From Saprospiraceae bacterium (GTDB lineage: Bacteria; Bacteroidota; Bacteroidia; Chitinophagales; Saprospiraceae), in contig JADJTQ010000010.1 of the NCBI GenBank assembly GCA_016711125.1, positions 124,001 through 188,000 of the forward strand: DNA of 64,000 nucleotides, written 5' to 3'. The notes beneath the pieces are model-generated. The model was not told the DNA's origin. It ran no database searches and worked only from the letters and a program-made list of their open reading frames with translations. Positions 40,690-49,346 of this stretch are shown piece after piece. A program made the position numbers and the translations under genes. How positions within the stretch are numbered: position 1 is the first letter of the stretch; each line of letters opens with the position of its first letter.

Positions 40690-41982
40690 TTGAGCGAATT
40701 ACAATCATTTAATGTGAAGCCTAAACTACCATTATCGGGATTTATTCCTGCAAATCTCCTCAACATTGGTTTGCTGATACTTATAATGGGATGTCAGGCA
40801 CCCATTGAAAAGCCAAACAATGAACCCGACGCTACGATGAATCACACTACATTTCAGGTGGATCTTGACTTTCTTAATCGCTTCATTGAACCTGTGGTTT
40901 TAAGCAATGGTACGAATGAAGCTCAGATTGCTATTGCCGGTGCTTTACAGGGCCGGATCATGACCAGTACTTCGCAAGGTCAAACAGGTCGATCATATGG
41001 CTGGATCAATCGCCCTCTTTTTGAATCCGGTGACACACTCGATCATATGAATGCATTTGGTGGAGAAGAACGGCTCTGGTTGGGGCCTGAAGGTGGACAA
41101 TATTCGATCTTTTTTAAGGCAGATGATCCGTTTGATCTGGAGCATTGGCAAACACCGCGACTCATCGATCTGGATCCTTTCGACTTAATAGAAAAAAGCG
41201 ATCAGAAAGCTGTCTTTGAGCAAAATGCTGTGCTAACTAATTATTCCAATTTTACTTTTCGACTGAGAATTGAGCGTACTATTGAAATTCTTTCAAGGGA
41301 GGAAATTTTTCGACAACTGCATATTCCACAATCTGAAGTCTCTGTGGTGGCATACCAAACCACGAATCAACTCACCAATACCGGTATGGAAGATTGGAAA
41401 ACTGAAACCGGTCTTCTCTCCATCTGGTTGCTGGGAATGTATAATCCATCACCATCAACGACTATCATAATACCTTATGAACAAGGCGATACGACGACTC
41501 GAGGCCAGGTCGCCAACGACACTTATTTTGGCAAGGTGCCACCCGACCGATTAAAAATTAAACCCGGAATCATCTTTTTTAGGGGCGATGGGCAGTACCG
41601 TAGTAAAATTGGCTTGGGCCCCAAGAGAGCAAAAAACATTTTTGGATCTTACGATACAAAAAACAACATCCTTACTATTGTAAAGTACAATAAACCAGAA
41701 GGCGTAGATCAATACGTAAACTCCCAGTGGGAAATTCAGGATGAACCTTACCAGGGAGATGTGCTCAATTCATATAATGACGGGCCACCAGAGCCCGGCA
41801 AGGCACCGCTGGGTCCGTTTTATGAACTCGAAACTTCATCACCGGCCCTTACTTTAAAAAAAGGAGAAAGTGCTTCTCATACTCAGGAAACTTATCATTT
41901 CGAGGGCACTGAAAAAGTGTTGGATCAAATTATGCAACAATTACTGGGTGTAAACATTCAGGAAGTGAAAGATGCATTTTAA
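40690..41982 (+). CDS. DUF6786-type lipoprotein
   Basis: 430 residues beginning at a TTG; no ATG in frame precedes the signal. The lipobox is LIMGC (Cys about 35). The rest is a beta-rich domain I place in DUF6786, with FGGEERLWLGPEGGQYSIFF around 120 and the family-like YNDGPPEPG around 360. These proteins are common in sugar-degrading Bacteroidota, and the galactose-mutarotase-like look of the GPEGG region hints at sugar binding. It is followed after 42 bases by rhamnose mutarotase, so a role in monosaccharide handling is plausible. Confidence 0.7.
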   Translation: MSELQSFNVKPKLPLSGFIPANLLNIGLLILIMGCQAPIEKPNNEPDATMNHTTFQVDLDFLNRFIEPVVLSNGTNEAQIAIAGALQGRIMTSTSQGQTGRSYGWINRPLFESGDTLDHMNAFGGEERLWLGPEGGQYSIFFKADDPFDLEHWQTPRLIDLDPFDLIEKSDQKAVFEQNAVLTNYSNFTFRLRIERTIEILSREEIFRQLHIPQSEVSVVAYQTTNQLTNTGMEDWKTETGLLSIWLLGMYNPSPSTTIIIPYEQGDTTTRGQVANDTYFGKVPPDRLKIKPGIIFFRGDGQYRSKIGLGPKRAKNIFGSYDTKNNILTIVKYNKPEGVDQYVNSQWEIQDEPYQGDVLNSYNDGPPEPGKAPLGPFYELETSSPALTLKKGESASHTQETYHFEGTEKVLDQIMQQLLGVNIQEVKDAF

Positions 41983-42024
41983 AATATTTGTTCTACTCCA
42001 AAAGCCTAAAAAATAATACCGACC

Positions 42025-42363
42025 ATGACAAAAAGATACTGCCTTGCCCTTGACCTGAAAGATGATCCTGAATTAATTAATGAATACAAACACTTTCATT
42101 CTCCCGGCCAGGTATGGCCTGAAGTACTAAAAAGCATTAAAGACAGTGCTATTCTACATATGGAGATTCACCACACGGGCAACCGGCTATTTATGATCAT
42201 GGAGGTGGACGGGCATTTTACCTTCGAGAAAAAGATTAAAATGGATGCTACCAATGAAAAAGTTCAGGACTGGGAAAAACTAATGTGGCAATTTCAACAG
42301 GCCATGCCTCATGCGAAACCCGGTGAGAAGTGGGTGTTGATGGATAAGATTTTCGAGGTGTAG
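42025..42363 (+). CDS. rhaM: L-rhamnose mutarotase family protein
   Basis: 112 residues, full family length. Key parts are the N-terminal RYCLALDLKDDPELINEYK, the central HHTGNRLFMIMEVDGHF, and the C-terminal WEKLMWQFQQAMPHAKPGEK. The family interconverts alpha and beta anomers of L-rhamnose (RhaM) or L-fucose (FucU-like). Which sugar is used here cannot be read. It is cytosolic and likely in an operon with the DUF6786 gene. Confidence 0.85.
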   Translation: MTKRYCLALDLKDDPELINEYKHFHSPGQVWPEVLKSIKDSAILHMEIHHTGNRLFMIMEVDGHFTFEKKIKMDATNEKVQDWEKLMWQFQQAMPHAKPGEKWVLMDKIFEV

Positions 42364-42574
42364 GGAGGAAGATGTTGGTCTTTATAAATAAAGCCAGTAC
42401 TTATACTAACCGTATCAGGTATAAATCATGACTTATCATACTAATATACACCCCTTCGGATCTAAGAACATATTCATGTCTTCGCTTCAAATTGGTATGG
42501 AATCTATCGAGTATTGAATTTGATATCACTAAATCTCACAAACACGACTAAATAAGTCAGAAGCCCGCAGACCG

Positions 42575-42621
42575 GACTGAGAACTGCCAACTGAAGACTG
42601 AGAACTGCCGACTGAGAACTG
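42575..42621. repeat. Degenerate short tandem repeat (ACTGAGAACTGCC)
   Basis: Three partial-to-full copies of ACTGAGAACTGCC separated by A, ACTGAAG or G, lying just beyond the 3' end of the CHU_C gene. It has no coding sense. The preceding 42364-42574 shows nothing I can name. Confidence 0.6.
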
Positions 42622-42626
42622 AAAAA

Positions 42627-43174
42627 CTATCTCAAAATCGTAACGCTACCTTTACACTTCCCTTTTTGACAACCTGGGTTTTCTAAAACATAAAAATAAA
42701 CACCATTATCCAGTAATAATCCATCCTGATCAGTCCCATCCCAATCGTTAATTTGTTCGGCATCCAGGGTCGTAAACTCTTGCTTACCCCAACGGTTGAA
42801 AACGGTCAAATGAAAAGAGCCCTCTATCTGCAAAGTAGACGGAGGTAACCTTAGGTTTTCCCGATCTAAAAGAAAATTAAAATTATCCAGGACGGTCACC
42901 TCAATACACTGAGGATCGTCCGGGTTACGTTCACAGAGGCAATCCAGATCTTCGGGCGGACAAGGTTCTGATCTGGAAAGACCTTGAAAAAACCAAGGCC
43001 AATATACTCAGTGCCGTCACTTGAAATTACGACCGGTTCACCAATCGCTAGATGAATTGTCTGACTACCGTTGCTTTGCACATCTCCCCCATTCGAAATC
43101 AAAAAAGGGATGTGATCCTGTGCCTGCATGGAGACAGCAAAGGCTAAGCAGAGAAAAAGAGTTGATCTTTTCAT
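42627..43174 (-). pseudogene. Small gliding-motility/T9SS type B (CHU_C) protein, frameshifted in A6 at 42987-42992
   Basis: About 182 residues when joined. The signal peptide ends AVSMQAQ (about 19). A short domain follows (SNGGDVQSNGSQTIHLAIGE). A Cys-rich linker follows after the repair (SEPCPPEDLDCLCERNPDD). The C-terminus is a CHU_C domain: FHLTVFNRWGKQEF, DWDGTDQDG, LDNGVYFYVLE, KGSVTILR. The frame is lost in the T6 run of the coding strand; one more T gives IGLGFFQGLSRSEP, as in related proteins. It is the last gene of the fibre trio, six bases after the S74 gene, and the only member with a T9SS sorting domain. Confidence 0.85.
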
Positions 43175-43180
43175 GCGAAA

Positions 43181-45229
43181 TTAATTTCTTTCATCTTTTT
43201 CCAATTTTTCCACTCTCTCCAATAGCTGCTCAATCATCTGCTGTTGTTTGTCAATAATTTCCTGCTGCTCCTGGATGGCTTTGATGGCCACTACTGAAAG
43301 CCCTGAATAATTTACTCCGAGATAGCCATCCATGTCATTAACCAACTGAGGAAACTGTTGATTGACTTCCTGTGCAATAAATCCGATCTCCGATCTTTTG
43401 TCTTTGTCAAAAATATAGTTATATGTCAGAGCATTCAAAGATCTTATACCAGTGAGGACGTTAGCTAAACTCGAAAAATTTTCCTTTACTCTGCGATCAG
43501 AGAGCGCTGAATACATGCCATTCGTTCTTGAGTATTCGCCTACTTTTTCAAAACTACTCCCCGATTGATAATACAATCCAAGGTCAGCGTCGTTTGAAGG
43601 ACCTGGGCTCAACCACCAGGAATTATTATCCACTTCATTGTAGAGGCCGATACCTCCGCGATCCTGTTCAGAGCTGGTGCCCACAAATCCCAATTTTACA
43701 TTCGGATTTCCATTCGGTCCTTTTAATTCGAGATAACCAAAATCACCCGAGGGATCTGTCCAATTACTTTCACTGGCAGACCGCATAAAAGCCACCTTCC
43801 TATGGTCCTTATCATACACTGCCACTTCACCACCGGTACTACTTCCATCCAATAAAACCCGGTTATTATTGCCACTGCGCACAGTCAGATCACCAACCAC
43901 CCTGGTATCACCCACCACATGCAATTTATCGGCTGGATTGTTGGTGCCAATTCCCACATCACCTGCATTGTAGTAAATGTCCGAACCGCTCGTCTGCCAT
44001 GGTGAAGTGCCCCCACCCCCGGTTGGCAAGGTGACTGATGGATCTCCATCACCGGCAGATACAATTTCAAGTAAATTTCCATTAAGTCGGAGCGATTGAA
44101 GTTCATTCGTAGGGTCGGGGTCATCGTCGGCCACTCCAATAGGAAGTTCTATTTCATTGCCATCGGTAATACTTAATATGCCATCTTCATAACTTAAGGT
44201 CTGCAATTCATTGGTTGGATCCGGGTCATCATCGGCTACTCCAGTAGGCAGTTCTATTTCATTACCATCGGTAATACTTAATTTGCCATCTTCATAACTT
44301 AAGGTCTGCAATTCATTAGTTGGGTCTGCATCAGCGTCGCTCTCGCCAGTGGGTATTGCAATCTCATTACCGTCACTGATACTCAACATCCCGTCTGCAA
44401 AACTAAGTGTTTGTATCTCATTAGGTGGGTCAGCATCATCGTCCTCTACTTTATCAACTACTTCACCACCATCTTCTGACAGAATTATTTAATTACCCTC
44501 CTTCGCTAGTGTTTGCATTGAATTGGTGGGATCCGCGTCTGCGTCAGTCCCACCGGTGGGAATGGTTATCTCATTACCATCCGAAATGATGAGTTTTCCA
44601 TCTTCAAAGGAAAGAGTCTGTAACTCATTGGTAGGATCTGCATCTGCATCGGTCTCGCCGGTGGGAATAGTTATCTCATTTCCATCGGAAATGATGAGTT
44701 TTCCATCTTCAAAGGAAAGTGTTTGTAGTTCGTTGGTTGGATCCGCATCTGCATCGGTTTCTCCGGTTGGAATGCTTATTTCATTTCCACCGGAGATGAT
44801 TAATTTTCCATCTTCAAAAGACAGTGTCTGCAACTCATTGGTGGGATCAGCATCATCATCTTCCACCTGATCATTAATCACCCGGTCTGCGACCAGAGCA
44901 TAGGGTACGGATAACAAAGGTGTTGACAAAGGAATGCCATTAACCGTTACTTCGAGAAAACCACTCCCCGATTGTAGAAGATCAGCCAGGTCGTCGGCAC
45001 TGACATCCACCCGAAACACCCCTGCTGACGAAGTTGTAACGAATTGATCGTGATCCAACGGCACGCCATCCAATAACACCAAGATCTCAATGTCTTGATT
45101 CACGAGGGCATTGCCATCGACATCCTGGGCAAGTCCCTGGATCATGAATGACGAAGGCACTTGGGCTTCAACAGCCGCCACCATTAGCAACAGAAATGCC
45201 ATTGTTGTAAATATCTTGAGAATTTTCAT
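43181..45229 (-). pseudogene. Repeat-stalk fibre protein with peptidase S74 chaperone domain; in-frame TAA at 44489-44491
   Basis: About 682 residues. It begins with a signal peptide (VAAVEAQ, about 23) and a beta-rich head (about 25-120, SSFMIQGLAQDVDGNALVNQ). Eight repeats of about 35 residues follow (DPTNELQTLSFEDGKLIISD type). Then comes a shaft domain with SDIYYNAGDVGIGTNNPADK, and a C-terminal S74 intramolecular chaperone (ALSDRRVKENFSSLANVLTG, EIGFIAQEVNQQFPQLV) ending in a coiled coil (EQQEIIDKQQQMIEQLLERV). In phage tailspikes this domain trimerises the fibre and cuts itself off at the Ser of its S-D-x-R-x-K motif, here SDRRVK. The TAA falls in repeat 4 with the frame unchanged on both sides; it needs only one base change from AAA. 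It is the middle gene of the trio. Confidence 0.85.
44030..44860 (-). repeat. Eight 105-bp coding repeats of the fibre stalk
   Basis: The period is 35 codons with consensus DADADPTNELQ-TLSFEDGKLIIS-DGNEITIPTGET. Copies 1-3 and 5-7 are very alike, copy 4 (containing the stop) and copy 8 are diverged. Acidic DxDxD at the repeat junctions looks suited to calcium binding. The motif extends the stalk length in 35-residue steps. Confidence 0.85.
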
Positions 45230-45255
45230 TGTACTACTTATTAGGGATTTGAATA

Positions 45256-46239
45256 TTAATTGGAATATGCTACTAAAATGCCATACCGGTTGCCCAGGAA
45301 TGAATAAGGACCTACATCGGTCTCCAGTGAAAGACCGATACGTATCAATTGACTTTTACCCTCAAAGAGGCGGCTTATTAGTCCTAGTTGAAAAACCATT
45401 TGTTTTAATCCTGCAGCCGACTGCATGTTGGCTTTCAGGCCGACTCCGACCCAACCACCCATATTATTTTCGTGATTGGGATTATATTTTTCAATATTTA
45501 GTAGTCCACCCAAATCGATGCCGGCTAGTCCGAACGTAGCAAAACCGGTGGCATCGAGATAAGTATCTTCGTTATTCAGATTTTGCCGCAAGCCAGTTAG
45601 TAGAATGTATTCCTGATGTCTTAAATTGGTTAAATCTGTATTTTTTGATAATGGGATTCCTGAAATACGAGTAGAAAGTCCTGCGTACCAAAGATTTTCG
45701 ATATAGTCCGTGTAGGAACCATTAGTGAGGATAAAGCCGGTATTAATTCCAAAATTGGCCTGGTCAAGACTCTCTGGAGGTACAGCACTGGGATAGAGAT
45801 CGCCAAAAGCATTCTCATATTTGGCCCGAAAGATGTTGATAGCCGGCTGAAATCCAAGAATTAATCGAAGAGGCCGGTAACCATTGTCAAGAAATTTGAT
45901 GCTATATGCATAAGAGAAATTGATTTCATTTCTTTTAAAAGCTGCGATTTTATCAAATTTGAATCCCAATCCAATCGATGAATTGGAGGCTCCAATATGA
46001 TTATCAAAGTATAACAGTCCCGATTCCGGATTGCCTGCAAAACCAGCCCAGTCTCTGGAGCGCTCAAGTCCGATATGCATCTGATCCCACCTTCCAATAT
46101 ACGCGGCGTTCAGATCAACAAAAGCTCCGCTAGAAAAGACCCGTTGTTCAGAAGGATAAAAAGCTTCCTGGCCTATCATCGGGGTATAGGTAACGATGGC
46201 CAGGAAGATAACTACTGTCTGTATGAAAAAAGTTCTCAT
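45256..46239 (-). CDS. PorP/SprF-family outer-membrane protein
   Basis: 327 residues with a signal peptide ending near MIGQ (about 24). The pattern is that of PorP/SprF beta-barrels of type IX secretion and gliding: QRVFSSGAFVDLNAAYIGRW at the mature start, GLERSRDWAGFAGNPES, SSIGLGFKFDKIAAFKRNEI, and closing GPYSFLGNRYGILVAYSN with aromatic end. SprF-type proteins are needed for secretion of a linked adhesin such as SprB. Here the linked gene, 26 bases downstream, encodes the S74 fibre. Confidence 0.88.
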   Translation of the reverse strand: MRTFFIQTVVIFLAIVTYTPMIGQEAFYPSEQRVFSSGAFVDLNAAYIGRWDQMHIGLERSRDWAGFAGNPESGLLYFDNHIGASNSSIGLGFKFDKIAAFKRNEINFSYAYSIKFLDNGYRPLRLILGFQPAINIFRAKYENAFGDLYPSAVPPESLDQANFGINTGFILTNGSYTDYIENLWYAGLSTRISGIPLSKNTDLTNLRHQEYILLTGLRQNLNNEDTYLDATGFATFGLAGIDLGGLLNIEKYNPNHENNMGGWVGVGLKANMQSAAGLKQMVFQLGLISRLFEGKSQLIRIGLSLETDVGPYSFLGNRYGILVAYSN

Positions 46240-46442
46240 TTAGCCTAAAGGCGGGTTTTTTGGGCAAGCGCGAAAATTTAATAGCAAAACTAAAGGGATC
46301 TCAGGGAAGTTGATTCACCCGTATGGGTGATATTTTTTGGTCAACCGATTCTATCTTACCGGTGAAAGATACCCACATTAGCTGATTCAAGTGTCAAAAA
46401 TCATTACCTTCAATCCACATTCGCCTTATAAAGATAGAAGAG

Positions 46443-47237
46443 ATGATCACCTTCCATAATTTACATCAAAAAAAAATGCTCCTACTTGGTTTTATAAGCA
46501 TTTTTTGTTCAATCGTGCTTTACGCTCAGGTAGGTGTAGGCACTAAAGCCGGCACCGATGGAGAAGTTTTGTTCGACGGCTCAAAAGCAATGTTAGATGG
46601 AAAATGGACCTATTGGGAAGGGCCCCGACTTGCTGCAACACTGCCTATCAAATGGCAAATTGTGGAAGATCCGGTTGATGCCGGAACTGCCGTTAGCACC
46701 AATGATCCTGCCGCTGCAGGTGGTAAATACGGCGCTGCTGATATAGTCACTAAAGAAAAATACAGGGACTTTAGGTTGCATGTAGAATTTTTGATCACCG
46801 CTCCTGGTGGGAATAGTGGCGTATATCTTCAAAACCGGTATGAAATTCAGGTGCTCGATGGGGATTCGACCTCACATGGTATGGCGGCAGTGATTAATGA
46901 AGCTACCTCGCCCTATCGTATATACAATGGTGTTGGTAAATGGAATGCTTACGATATTACTTTTAAAGCTGCACGTTTTAAAAATGGAAAACGCATCGCC
47001 AATCCAGAGGTTACCATATATTTTAATGGAAAAAAGGTGCATACTAAACAGCCCATTAGTCAAGTCTGGGGCGGACCTAATTCGGGCATCGATGGTGGTA
47101 ATGATGGTGGAAAAGGAATCACCGATACTCCGGGGGTATCAAGCTTCAGGCCGAAGGTCATGATGTACGCTACCGCAACATTTGGATCAAACCATTGGAT
47201 CTGGAAGGCAGAGATACTGATTTTAAGAAAATTGTAG
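46443..47237 (+). CDS. DUF1080 / 3-keto-disaccharide hydrolase-domain protein
   Basis: 264 residues with an N-terminal signal peptide ending near VLYAQ (about 28). One concanavalin-like DUF1080 domain: VLFDGSKAMLDGKWTYW, DFRLHVEFLITAPGGNSGVY, LQNRYEIQVLDG and NAYDITFKAARF. Such domains are now described as 3-keto-glycoside hydrolases in some cases or sugar-binding modules in others. It is secreted to the periplasm or surface. It stands alone, ahead of the repeat-rich gap. Confidence 0.9.
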   Translation: MITFHNLHQKKMLLLGFISIFCSIVLYAQVGVGTKAGTDGEVLFDGSKAMLDGKWTYWEGPRLAATLPIKWQIVEDPVDAGTAVSTNDPAAAGGKYGAADIVTKEKYRDFRLHVEFLITAPGGNSGVYLQNRYEIQVLDGDSTSHGMAAVINEATSPYRIYNGVGKWNAYDITFKAARFKNGKRIANPEVTIYFNGKKVHTKQPISQVWGGPNSGIDGGNDGGKGITDTPGVSSFRPKVMMYATATFGSNHWIWKAEILILRKL

Positions 47238-47254
47238 CACACTTTGATGCCAGT

Positions 47255-47461
47255 AGGGACGCCGGCATCTGGTCTTTGCGGTCTTTGACGTCCCTGCCAA
47301 CAACATCCTGATTCCTTTCAGCAAACTAATTCGCCTGCCACTTTGGGCACCTTGGCAGTTCGGCCCTTCTCCGCTTTTAATGCCAGCTCGGACATTGACA
47401 TCCGATCTTGGTCGGAATTTCGACCTTCTGGCCACTGTTGGCGTCCCCGCCAACAACATCT
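47255..47461. repeat. Palindromic intergenic repeats (GACGTCCCTGCCAACAACATC type)
   Basis: Two copies of a shared word: ACGTCCCTGCCAACAACATC ending at 47307, and GCGTCCCCGCCAACAACATC ending at 47460. Each forms a hairpin: AGGGACG (47255-47261) pairs with CGTCCCT (47289-47295), and GTTGGCG pairs with CGCCAAC around 47438-47455. The area 47238-47608 has no credible gene; an open frame through it joins the SelA-like gene only by chance. Confidence 0.6.
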
Positions 47462-47608
47462 AGGTTTCTTCCCTTTGGGAGTCATCATTACAGTGATGCC
47501 CTTTGTTGGCAACCCACAATGAGGTTTGTCATAAAAAATAGTTTGATAATTCGTACTTTCATAGCATCTCCTGAAAATGCTAATTCAAAAAGAATAAATT
47601 CCTTTAAA

Positions 47609-49228
47609 ATGAATAGAAGAGAAATTTTAAAACACTTAAGTGCTATCCCGCTCGTCGGTGCATTACCACATGAAACTATGATTAAAAGCATGACTGGTAA
47701 AAATGGAAGTTTGAACGCAGCGGTTGATGCCGGTGAAAACATATACGACACGATTGGAGTAGAGACGATTATCAATTGCCGTGGTACTTTTACGATTCTG
47801 GGTGGTTCAGTAGAAAGACCTGAGGTAAATGCTGCAATGGAGGCTGCTAGCGGATATTTCGTGCAGTACGATGAACTGGCCTATGGCATCGGTAAAAGAT
47901 TGGCGGAACTCACCCAAAGTGAATGGGGCATGGTTTCTGCCGGCTGTGCTGCCGGATTGAAGCACTTTACAGCAGCTTGTGTGACCGGAGGCAATCCAGA
48001 AAAGTTGATTCGTATCCCTGATCTTAGCGGCTTTCAAAAAACAGAGGTCATCATACCCAGGCATTCACGCAATGCATATGATCATGCAATCCGCAATATC
48101 GGGGTCACCGTGATTACCGTAGAGACTCCTGAAGAACTAGCTTCGGCAATTAACGAGCGAACAGCCTTGATCTATATAGTAACCGGACCATCGACTGATC
48201 AGGGCCAGCCTCTCTCTCTTGAAGCCATCTCCGAAATTGCCAAACCAAAAGGTATACCGGTATTGGCAGATGCTGCAGCAGAAGATTTGACGATCCCTCC
48301 GGTTCATTTTGCCCGGGGTGCTACTGTAGTGGCGTACAGTGGGGGAAAAGCCATTTGTGGTCCACAGTGTGCAGGCCTCTTACTTGGTAACAAAGAAATA
48401 CTGATGGCAGCCTGGCAGGCCAGTGCACCTCATCATGGCCCTGGAAGAGACAATAAGGTAGGCAAAGAAGAAATGCTGGGCATGGTAGCAGCTGTCGAAG
48501 CCTGGACAAAACGAGACCATAAGGGAGAATGGGAGCAATGGTTGTCCTGGTTGAGTCAAATCGAGAAAAAACTGACCTCCATATCTGGTGTAAGTGCCGA
48601 AGTATCCCAGCCAAGGGGGCTATCCAATCGTGCTCCGGTTTTGCACATTAAATGGAACGCTGACCAATTTAATTTCACTGGTGAAGATGTCGCCGAAGAA
48701 GTGGCTCGTAATAAACCGAGAATAGCGATTGGCAGTCGAACCGACGACAATATGACTGCTATCAGTATTACGCCTAACCAGATGCAGCCAGGTAACGCAG
48801 AAGTTGTGACAGACCGTTTCTATAAAATCTTAAGTGAAAAGAAATTAAGATCAAAAAAAATCTCAGCACCCACTGCCAATCTGAGTGGTCATTGGGACAT
48901 GGAAATTGAATATTTCACAAGTAAAAGTCAGCATAGTTTATTCCTGCATCAGGATGGCAATTGGATCACTGGCAAACATTCAACTGATTTTGCTTTAGTG
49001 GAAATTATTGGCATGCTGGATGGCGATGACTTAAAAATGAAAAGTAATTTTCGACAGCCAGGTGATGGCATCGCTTTTCTTTTTACCGGAAAAGGCACTA
49101 ATGACCAACTTAGTGGCTCGATTCTCTTAGGTGAATACTTGACCGCTAAATTCATCGCAAAACGAAGCGAATATAAAAATGATAAGAAACCTATTTTTAT
49201 TCCGGGTGGTCCACCATTGGCGACTTGA
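47609..49228 (+). CDS. SelA/DgaE-like PLP-dependent enzyme with C-terminal beta domain
   Basis: 539 residues from the ATG at 47609 (MNRREILKHL, a Tat-like start). The PLP domain resembles selenocysteine synthase and D-glucosaminate-6-phosphate ammonia lyase: TIINCRGTFTILGGSVE, VSAGCAAGLKHFTAACVTGG, VLADAAAEDL and the Schiff-base lysine in VAYSGGKAICGPQCAG (about 247). From about residue 430 a second, lipocalin-like beta domain follows (LSGHWDMEIEYF, HQDGNWITGKHSTDFALVEI). The reaction is unknown; a beta-elimination on an amino acid or sugar acid is likely. The next gene encodes an amidohydrolase of a family often linked to this enzyme. Confidence 0.85.
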   Translation: MNRREILKHLSAIPLVGALPHETMIKSMTGKNGSLNAAVDAGENIYDTIGVETIINCRGTFTILGGSVERPEVNAAMEAASGYFVQYDELAYGIGKRLAELTQSEWGMVSAGCAAGLKHFTAACVTGGNPEKLIRIPDLSGFQKTEVIIPRHSRNAYDHAIRNIGVTVITVETPEELASAINERTALIYIVTGPSTDQGQPLSLEAISEIAKPKGIPVLADAAAEDLTIPPVHFARGATVVAYSGGKAICGPQCAGLLLGNKEILMAAWQASAPHHGPGRDNKVGKEEMLGMVAAVEAWTKRDHKGEWEQWLSWLSQIEKKLTSISGVSAEVSQPRGLSNRAPVLHIKWNADQFNFTGEDVAEEVARNKPRIAIGSRTDDNMTAISITPNQMQPGNAEVVTDRFYKILSEKKLRSKKISAPTANLSGHWDMEIEYFTSKSQHSLFLHQDGNWITGKHSTDFALVEIIGMLDGDDLKMKSNFRQPGDGIAFLFTGKGTNDQLSGSILLGEYLTAKFIAKRSEYKNDKKPIFIPGGPPLAT

Positions 49229-49231
49229 TGA

Positions 49232-49312
49232 TTGCTGATTGTCGATTGTAGATCACTGATTTAGATTGTAGATCGCTGATTGTAGATTGCTGATTGTAGA
49301 TTCAGTGACCAA
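49232..49312. repeat. Degenerate tandem repeat (GATTGTAGATCGCT)
   Basis: Four or five loose copies of GATTGTAGATCGCT/GATTGCTGATTGTAGATT between the PLP-enzyme stop and the amidohydrolase start. Non-coding; a low-complexity spacer in an otherwise operon-like junction. Confidence 0.65.
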
Positions 49313-49346
49313 AGTATTTGACTAATTAATTCCAGACTCGTTCCAT

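Noticed and set aside
43181..44389. A separate S74 gene starting at 44389
   Set aside because: The ATG is inside repeat 5; the frame is continuous with the upstream signal peptide and repeats apart from one stop codon.
44030..44860. CRISPR-like direct repeats
   Set aside because: The 105-base period is in frame, encodes a protein repeat, and has no unique spacers.
43181..46239. A prophage remnant, because of the tail-fibre S74 domain
   Set aside because: No other phage gene is present and the neighbours are PorP/SprF and CHU_C proteins, which are host envelope systems.
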